A stretch of DNA of 27,349 nt from Clostridiales bacterium (lineage in GTDB: Bacteria; Bacillota; Clostridia; TANB77; CAG-508). Below, one piece after another: positions 20,714 to 27,349 of this stretch; position 1 is the stretch's first letter; every line of letters starts with the position of its first letter. The position numbers and the translations under genes were made by a program. The stretch spans positions 1 to 27,349 of the forward strand of contig DOYA01000103.1 in the NCBI GenBank assembly GCA_003518755.1. Direction: 5' to 3'. The notes below the pieces were generated by a model. That model was not told the DNA's origin. It made no database searches and worked only from the letters and a program-made list of their open reading frames with translations.

Positions 20714-23700
20714 TTATTTTATGATGATTGTTTTATGCATATCACAAATGCGGTTGTTTCCATCATATAATGTAAATACTATTTTGTATGTACCTGTTGT
20801 TAATCCTGTATTTTTTAGTGTTAAAGTAAAGTTTTGAGTTGCAGATAATAAATCTGTTACCAGATATTCGTTTTGAATATTTGTTGATATTAATGTATTT
20901 GTAACATAGCTTCTTAAATCTATTAAATTATAATCATAGCTGTAAATATCTTCATAGTTTCTTCTATATAATGATACTACAATTTTTGGATGTTCAAATC
21001 CTCCCGCATATCCAAGTGTAAATGCTAAATCATTGTTGTCATTTTTAGTTTTTCCTGTCTCTTTGTCTATTAGTACTGATTTGTCATCTAAAGTAACAGA
21101 AAAACCATAATCTGTACTTACTACTTGAACATCTTTAGTATCTGATGCAATCTCTGATGAGAAATATGTTCCATCAACAGAGCCAAATGATTGAGCTTTT
21201 ATTGTATATGTTCCTGTATCTAAGCTTCCATTTTCTGTGTTTAATACCATATCTGCAAGAACATTAGATACAGCATCTGCAATTTTTATTCTGTATGAAC
21301 CATCTGATCTTGGGAAATAGTTTAGTCCATTATATGTAATATATATACCCTCTAAATCTGCTGCTGTTAAAACATCACTACCTGATGAAATCGTAATCCT
21401 TACACCTAATTGATCTTCAATATGAGTTGTTTCATATACTATATCTGAATTACTATTTTTATTAAATGCATATTGTGTTTCAATATCTATATTTAACTGT
21501 GAACCCATATATATAACACTTTTATCTGTTCTTAATGTTAATCTTTTATTAACATCAATATCATTATATACACTATATAGCATTGGATATAATGCTGTAT
21601 TTACTGTTAATGCTACTGTATTATCATATACATCTCTTAATTGAACAAGCAGGTTCTTTGATTCAAGATTTCCTTCAAAAGTTGAATCTTCAAAATCAAC
21701 TTGTACAATATATTCTTCATATAATAAATCAGTTGTAGAATTATAATAACTTCCATCTGCACTATAATGCTCTTCTTCACTATCCATTGAAAAGAAATCT
21801 GTAAATCTATATATTTTCTTGCTATTTGTGACATCTTGTTCATTTACTATATAATAATAATACTTTATGCTACTTCCAGATTTATCTATTAAAGTAATTT
21901 TAGTATTTAATGGTAAAACACATGATGATTCAAATGTATGATAATAATGACCTACAAAACCATCATAATATGTAGTATTTGAATAATTATTTAAATATAA
22001 AGAATAATATGCTGAAAATGAGCTTTTTTGTGTGATTGTTGTAGTTGTTGATGGGAATATTTTATATTGTTTTCCAGGTGTAATCGCACCTTCATAATAA
22101 TCTGTTCCTTGTAATGCATTATTTGTAGTTAATTTAAGAACAACAAAAACATTTTTTATTTTTATTTCATTATTTTCTTCAAATATTGCCTCTAATTTAA
22201 TTGTAACTGTTCCCAAATCTTCTGTTGAACTGATATTTTTAGAATGTGCCAAATAAAAACTAAATGATGGTGTTGTTGTAGAATTGTCACTTAAATATTG
22301 TGATTTTCCCTGAAAACCTGCTTGAACATCTTGATTATTTAAGAAAAATGTTGTTCCCTTAGTTTGCCATCCTGTATTTCCTGCAGTCATTGTTAAACCA
22401 AATCTACTATCTGCTTCTTCTGCAGTAGAAGCAATATTAGAAATTGTATCTGGGTCATTTAATGTAACTCTATCTGTAAGATTTGATACATCAATTCCCA
22501 AAACATTAATTGTCATATTAGGATAACTTAAACCATTTAAATCTAATACATATGTTCCTGTAGTTGCATATTTTGTAGCTATTAATTCTATATCTTCATA
22601 ATAAATATCTGTTGATTTTTCACCAATAATCCATTGATAATATGTAGCATCATCTGGAGTAGGAACAATATATTCTATCTTCACTTGACCATCTATATTA
22701 TATTTTGTATAAAATCCATCAATTTGTATATTATGACTTGAATAGTGTTTTCCTTGAACAAACGAATTTCTGTTAAATGTTTCTGCAACCTCTGCTGATA
22801 TTGTACTTTCTTGTAAATAATCATCTCCATATATTCCAAATTCTTTTGTTGTAGTTCCTTTATATAGCCCTACATAAGCCATACCATTAACTTCACCATC
22901 TGTTCCTGCTTCAGTTTTTAATACTATATTTCTTCCTTGTGATAAAAATATTTTATTATTAACATTTTGATTTGTTATTCCTGTTCCGTTAATAGTTACA
23001 CTTTCTTTATTTCCAGAAGCATCTAAGCTTTGCATTTTTGAAACTATATTTACTCCACTTGCTAAATAAAGTGTGGTATTATTTTTTAAAATCAAATCAT
23101 CTATTCTATTAAATGTATATACTGCTGTTGCAATTTCATTTGTCGTATCGGTTGTTCCAACTAGAGATATATTACAATGATCTAAAGTAACTCTAGTTGC
23201 TCTTTGGATTGATATATTATTTTTTATATTATTTGCAGAACCATAATTTTTTATATTTACAATTCCATATCCTGAGATTTTTGCTGCATTTCCTGAACCA
23301 AAAATACTTCTATTTATATTAAATGTATTTGTTCCATCATCATATCCTGTTGCATCAATATCAATTTTAGCATCTCCAGTAACACTTTCAAATGTAAAGT
23401 CATATGTTTCAGAACCTGCTGTATTTGATTTACCTCCACCAAATACAGTTCCATCAATTTGAATATTATTTTTTATCATTGTATTATTATCTACAACATT
23501 TGAACCTATTTTAACTCTTGTTTCTCCATATACAACAGATGTATTAGCAGCTCCATAAACATCTCCTTTAATTGTTCCTCCAGAAATCAAAGTAGTAACA
23601 ATTGAGTTATTATTTTGTGTTGTACCATTGGCTGCAGCATTTCCTCCTCCAAATAAATCTCCATTGATTGTTGTTGTTCCTTCAACTATTGTTATACTAT

Positions 23701-26700
23701 TACCATTTACGATAGCAGCTGATCCATTTCCTCCACCATATGCATCATTTGTTACTGTTGAGTTAGTAAGTCTTAAATACGTATTTCCTGATGTTATAGC
23801 TTCATTTCCACCACCATAAACTTTTGAAACAGTGGAATTTACTAAAACATTTGTATTTCCACTTGTTTGAGCTTTATTTCCTCCACCATATACATTTTCA
23901 ACTCCAGAATTTATAGTAACATTAGTATTTACAGTATTTCCTCCTTCATTGTTTCCACCATATACGTCTGTTGCTGTACCCGAAGTGATTAAAACATTAG
24001 ATAGGGAAACTGTTCCAGAGGAATTTGAACCACCATAAATGCTAGCAGATAAAGTTCCGTCAAGTATAATATTTGAATTTGTAACATCAGCAGCATTTCC
24101 ACCTCCGAAACCATTTGTAATAACTCCACCTGTAAGATTTACATGTGTTGTAGGGGTAGTAGCTTTGTATCCTCCTCCATATACATTAGTACTTGTTCCT
24201 CCTGTAATATATACAAATGATTCATTAGTTTGTCCATTTACATTATTTCCACCATATACATTTGTTGCATTTCCTGATTGAATATAAACATGACTTGCAG
24301 TAACAGTACCATTAGAATCTGAACCACCAAAAATGTTTTCAGCTTTTCCTCCTTGTAAATATATTGCTCTTGTAGTATCAGAGTTCCCTCCTGTTATTAA
24401 ATCAGCAGATTTTCCACCATTAAATGCATTTGTGACATCTGCAAACTCAAATAAATAAACCTTAACAGTATCAGCTTCAGTTCCTGTAGCATCTAAGTTT
24501 CCTCCACCATATGCATTTAACAATTTTGATTCATAATTTTGACCAATATTTACAGTTATATTTCCTTGTGTATCTCCATTAACATCATTTCCACCAAAAA
24601 CACTTGCATTTGGCAGATTACTTCCATCTACATTAATAGTAGCATTACCATTAATTTTTGCAGAGATTGTATTTGTTCCTTTTCCTCCTGCAAACACATT
24701 ACCAGTAATATTTATTATATTTGAATTAGAAGCTGAATCTTGAATATTTACAGTAACATTCTGGCTCATAGTTCCTTGTGAGCTTCCACCATAGGCACTT
24801 CCATACATATTAACATTATTATCATTATCCCAAATATTTACGATTGCATTTCCAGATACAATGGTACTTTCACCATATCCTCCACCAAATAATATCTCAT
24901 TATTTGTATTATTTGTAGTCTTTCCAAGTGTACCACCTGTAATATTTATAGTAGAAGTAGTATATATTCGTCCTTCCGAATTTGACCCCCCATATACGGC
25001 ACCTTTGACTTGTCCATTTTTTACATTAATTGTTGTTGAACCATATATACTGTTTTTATTTGCTCCACCAAATACATTTCCATCTATTGTTCCACCAAGA
25101 ATTTCAATATTTGTTGTTCCATTTGTATCACCAGATGCAGCTTTAACTATTCCATAGTTTCCACCACCATATACATTTCTTAATATATGTGCTTGATCAT
25201 TTATGATTATACGTGATGTATATACCTGCCCTGCACCGTCATTTCTTCTATCATAGTTTCCATTTCCTGCACCTAAAACACATCCTGAATCAACTTCATA
25301 TAAATTATCATTATATGTGGATTGAGTACCTATTTGAGCATTTCCTCCAACATATACTAAAGTATTTCCTTGTAATTGACCTGTACCTGAAGTTGAGCCT
25401 GCCCATACTCCATTAGAGCCTCCACTAATACTATATCTTACAGTTCCTCCTGTCATTTGTATTATTCTATCTGCATATGCAACTGAAACTCCAGAACCTC
25501 CTACAATATTGTATATATCTCCACCTTTTACATATATTCTAGTTTTTACACTAGATCCACTTTGGACTTTTAATCCTCCTATAACATTTGCAATCAGTCC
25601 GCCTTCAACAACACAGTATCTATCACTAGAATCTACAGCAGAATTTCCACTATATCCTCCAAGATAAATTCCTGAATATGCACTATATGCAGTATTTTTT
25701 CCTTTTTCAGTAAAGAAATCTATTCCATAGCTTCCACTTTTTACGTCAATTAAAAATGCTTTATCATTATTACTATTTCCACTTGCCCCATTTCCACGAC
25801 TTACAGTAAGCTCAAAATAAACAGACATATTTTGATTATTACCTTTAGCCCTATCTACATCATTTCCTAGAACTAAATATACAATTCCACTATAAGAGTA
25901 TGATGAACTGTTAAAGCCTAATATAGATGAGTATTTACCAGATTCAACAATTATTTTATATCTACTTGAAGAATTATTATCTGTAACATTTCCTCCCATC
26001 AAATTTGCAAATGTACATCCATTTGTACCAGTATTAGCACATTGAATTCCTCTACCTATTCTTACATTATTATTTCTTCCTGTAAATGTAGGATAATTTG
26101 ACGAAAATGTATCTCCATCTGCATTTGATGTATATCCTGATGCATCAATTTTTACATGATTCATTTGAAAAGCTTTATATATTTGAAAATCATCATAACT
26201 TGTATTTGTTAAACTGATTGTAGCATTATTTCTATAATCTGTATGATTATAGAGACTTGTGATTGTTACAGGAACACTGTCATTCGCACTTCTATATGAA
26301 TTGTTTGTACCCATACTTCCTTTAGTATTGATAACTTGATGTTGTTGATTTGTTGCAGTATATGTTAAAAAATATAGTTGTGTTCCTTGATTTTGGTTTG
26401 TTGATGTTGTCCAATTTCCATTATTATATCTTAAATAATATGTAGTATCCCACCAACCATTACTTACTGTACAATTAAATCTTCTATTATTAAATTTCCA
26501 TGTAAATGAATTTGCTTGTACTCTTAATCCATTGTTATATGCTAAATAATAATTATTATCAACATTTCTAATTGTATATCCATCTCCACTTTGTGTAATA
26601 ACCCATTGAGCATTAGCAGATGGCTCTACTGTATTACTTAATGATTCATTAGTTATCCCTGTACCATTTCTTGCAATTGCATTACCATTATTTCCAGTTG

Positions 26701-27349
26701 AATTTGATATTATATATGTTCCTCCAGATGTAAAACTTGTAGATGAACTATATGTAACATCTGCAGTATTTCTTTCTACTCCAGTTACAGGTCTTGTATA
26801 ATTAATGCTTGAATCCATATTTCCTGTAACTACAATTATGTTTTTTTCTCTTTCATTAGTATTATGAGAATTAATATATTCAAATGCTTTACCCCAAGAT
26901 CCAAATGGAGTATCTTCTGTTAACCCATCATATAAATTATCATTACCATCATCTGAATTTACATAAACAACAGTAGCTTGCTCCCATTTTGCATATAAAT
27001 TAATTGTTATATCTGAAGTTGTATCAACAGATAGATTATATGTTAATGTTTTAGCATCTCTTGTAACACTACCTGCACTAGTATTCCATCCTCCAAAACC
27101 ATATCCTGTAGGTTTATCCATAAATGGATTTTCCATCAATTCTAAAGTTATGTTTCCATTTTGAACTGGAACACATTTTATATTTTTTACAATATCTTGT
27201 TCTTCTCCGCTATCTAAAGAGATTCTACCCTTTTTCTCATTATCTGTTTCGCCTTGTGCAAATCCATGATAAAATAAAGTAACTTTTACAAGATTACTTG
27301 CTGAATATTTATTAATAACTGTTCCAGATGTAGTTTCAGTATAGTTTTG
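20714..27349 (-). CDS. Giant beta-helix adhesin-like surface protein (5' end outside window)
   Basis: The frame stays open to the right edge, so at least 2,211 residues are present and the true start lies beyond 27349. Near the visible N-terminus is a Listeria-Bacteroides (Flg_new) repeat ending TGYGFGGWNTS...NLYAKW. Next is YVNSDDGNDN...GLTEDTPFGSW, a common opening of right-handed beta-helix proteins. Around 26350-26600 is a segment with paired YYLAYNNG and YYLRYNNG motifs. From about 25,600 down to 23,300 there are several dozen 18-22-residue rungs rich in Gly and Asn, with VYGGGN and FGGSNSxGT turns. The last 700 residues are Ig-like beta segments without a sortase motif or membrane anchor. 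It is probably a secreted adhesin or matrix protein; export would depend on the missing N-terminus. Confidence 0.8.
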   Translation of the reverse strand, partial: QNYTETTSGTVINKYSASNLVKVTLFYHGFAQGETDNEKKGRISLDSGEEQDIVKNIKCVPVQNGNITLELMENPFMDKPTGYGFGGWNTSAGSVTRDAKTLTYNLSVDTTSDITINLYAKWEQATVVYVNSDDGNDNLYDGLTEDTPFGSWGKAFEYINSHNTNEREKNIIVVTGNMDSSINYTRPVTGVERNTADVTYSSSTSFTSGGTYIISNSTGNNGNAIARNGTGITNESLSNTVEPSANAQWVITQSGDGYTIRNVDNNYYLAYNNGLRVQANSFTWKFNNRRFNCTVSNGWWDTTYYLRYNNGNWTTSTNQNQGTQLYFLTYTATNQQHQVINTKGSMGTNNSYRSANDSVPVTITSLYNHTDYRNNATISLTNTSYDDFQIYKAFQMNHVKIDASGYTSNADGDTFSSNYPTFTGRNNNVRIGRGIQCANTGTNGCTFANLMGGNVTDNNSSSRYKIIVESGKYSSILGFNSSSYSYSGIVYLVLGNDVDRAKGNNQNMSVYFELTVSRGNGASGNSNNDKAFLIDVKSGSYGIDFFTEKGKNTAYSAYSGIYLGGYSGNSAVDSSDRYCVVEGGLIANVIGGLKVQSGSSVKTRIYVKGGDIYNIVGGSGVSVAYADRIIQMTGGTVRYSISGGSNGVWAGSTSGTGQLQGNTLVYVGGNAQIGTQSTYNDNLYEVDSGCVLGAGNGNYDRRNDGAGQVYTSRIIINDQAHILRNVYGGGNYGIVKAASGDTNGTTNIEILGGTIDGNVFGGANKNSIYGSTTINVKNGQVKGAVYGGSNSEGRIYTTSTINITGGTLGKTTNNTNNEILFGGGYGESTIVSGNAIVNIWDNDNNVNMYGSAYGGSSQGTMSQNVTVNIQDSASNSNIINITGNVFAGGKGTNTISAKINGNATINVDGSNLPNASVFGGNDVNGDTQGNITVNIGQNYESKLLNAYGGGNLDATGTEADTVKVYLFEFADVTNAFNGGKSADLITGGNSDTTRAIYLQGGKAENIFGGSDSNGTVTASHVYIQSGNATNVYGGNNVNGQTNESFVYITGGTSTNVYGGGYKATTPTTHVNLTGGVITNGFGGGNAADVTNSNIILDGTLSASIYGGSNSSGTVSLSNVLITSGTATDVYGGNNEGGNTVNTNVTINSGVENVYGGGNKAQTSGNTNVLVNSTVSKVYGGGNEAITSGNTYLRLTNSTVTNDAYGGGNGSAAIVNGNSITIVEGTTTINGDLFGGGNAAANGTTQNNNSIVTTLISGGTIKGDVYGAANTSVVYGETRVKIGSNVVDNNTMIKNNIQIDGTVFGGGKSNTAGSETYDFTFESVTGDAKIDIDATGYDDGTNTFNINRSIFGSGNAAKISGYGIVNIKNYGSANNIKNNISIQRATRVTLDHCNISLVGTTDTTNEIATAVYTFNRIDDLILKNNTTLYLASGVNIVSKMQSLDASGNKESVTINGTGITNQNVNNKIFLSQGRNIVLKTEAGTDGEVNGMAYVGLYKGTTTKEFGIYGDDYLQESTISAEVAETFNRNSFVQGKHYSSHNIQIDGFYTKYNIDGQVKIEYIVPTPDDATYYQWIIGEKSTDIYYEDIELIATKYATTGTYVLDLNGLSYPNMTINVLGIDVSNLTDRVTLNDPDTISNIASTAEEADSRFGLTMTAGNTGWQTKGTTFFLNNQDVQAGFQGKSQYLSDNSTTTPSFSFYLAHSKNISSTEDLGTVTIKLEAIFEENNEIKIKNVFVVLKLTTNNALQGTDYYEGAITPGKQYKIFPSTTTTITQKSSFSAYYSLYLNNYSNTTYYDGFVGHYYHTFESSCVLPLNTKITLIDKSGSSIKYYYYIVNEQDVTNSKKIYRFTDFFSMDSEEEHYSADGSYYNSTTDLLYEEYIVQVDFEDSTFEGNLESKNLLVQLRDVYDNTVALTVNTALYPMLYSVYNDIDVNKRLTLRTDKSVIYMGSQLNIDIETQYAFNKNSNSDIVYETTHIEDQLGVRITISSGSDVLTAADLEGIYITYNGLNYFPRSDGSYRIKIADAVSNVLADMVLNTENGSLDTGTYTIKAQSFGSVDGTYFSSEIASDTKDVQVVSTDYGFSVTLDDKSVLIDKETGKTKNDNNDLAFTLGYAGGFEHPKIVVSLYRRNYEDIYSYDYNLIDLRSYVTNTLISTNIQNEYLVTDLLSATQNFTLTLKNTGLTTGTYKIVFTLYDGNNRICDMHKTIIIK

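Noticed and set aside
23628..25416. Several plus-strand frames rich in Pro, Val and Phe opposite the giant gene
   Set aside because: They are antisense images of the Gly/Asn repeats, have no binding sites or promoters, and show no family features.
23300..25600. Repeated TTTCCTCCACCATA-type words that look like a DNA repeat array
   Set aside because: They are the antisense of the Gly-Gly-Gly-Asn turns of the beta-helix and have irregular spacing set by the protein.
27137..27139. TTG at 27139 as the start of the giant protein
   Set aside because: The same frame continues open to the window edge with plausible beta-rich sequence and no binding site, so the gene is partial.
1..27349. tRNA, rRNA, riboswitch or CRISPR features
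   Set aside because: I looked for cloverleaf ends, conserved rRNA segments, known aptamer cores and regular short repeats with spacers and found none.

Overview
The window is strongly A+T-rich DNA that fits a low-GC, spore-forming, acetate-producing anaerobe of the Clostridia, probably an uncultured gut lineage. The evidence is part of the spoIIIA sporulation operon, a Pta/AckA acetate pathway, AGGAGG-type ribosome binding sites on nearly every gene, and large surface proteins with the Gly-Ile-Thr-x-Ile pseudopilin-like leader common in clostridia. Almost everything is on the minus strand; the only plus-strand gene is an M23 peptidase at about 11.3-11.9 kb.

Layout, in minus-strand transcription order from the right edge. 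(1) 27349-20714: a giant beta-helix adhesin-like protein whose 5' end lies outside the window. (2) 20670-18969: a promoter, a 34-codon ORF that contains a REP-like repeat, and a 507-aa pseudopilin-like surface protein. (3) 18940-18031: a RAYT (REP-associated tyrosine transposase) gene between 27-bp inverted ends. (4) 17945-15549: a LonB-like protease with a palindromic operator over its promoter, then a BspA-type leucine-rich-repeat surface protein. (5) 12656-11998: a HigBA-type toxin-antitoxin pair, with a possible Spo0A-controlled promoter upstream. (6) 11126-3063: a membrane-anchored subtilisin-like protein that lacks its catalytic residues and overlaps pta by 4 bases, an unknown 194-aa gene, two tandem acetate kinases and a DacF-type carboxypeptidase. 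(7) 2669-12: yebC, then spoIIIAA-AB-AC.

The most unusual observation concerns the codon CGG. I scanned every CGG trinucleotide on the coding strand of the intact genes (about 7,850 codons) by eye. About two dozen occur, and none is in frame. CGG is in frame at only four places: one in spoIIIAA and three in the M23 peptidase gene. At each of the four the reading frame breaks, and skipping exactly the C of CGG restores a full-length, family-typical protein with a glycine (GGA or GGG) at the junction. The M23 gene also has a perfect TTGACA-17-TATAAT promoter and a terminator, so it does not look like ordinary decay. The simplest reading is that CGG is unassigned here and that ribosomes shift +1 at it. 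This is inference from a manual scan. It needs a genome-wide codon and tRNA survey and peptide evidence, and it must be weighed against sequencing error.

Other features worth following are the complementary active-site substitutions in the two acetate kinases, tandem 0A-box-like sites upstream of a promoter near the toxin-antitoxin pair, a roughly 200-bp MITE-like inverted repeat between dacF and yebC, and several families of short palindromic intergenic repeats.
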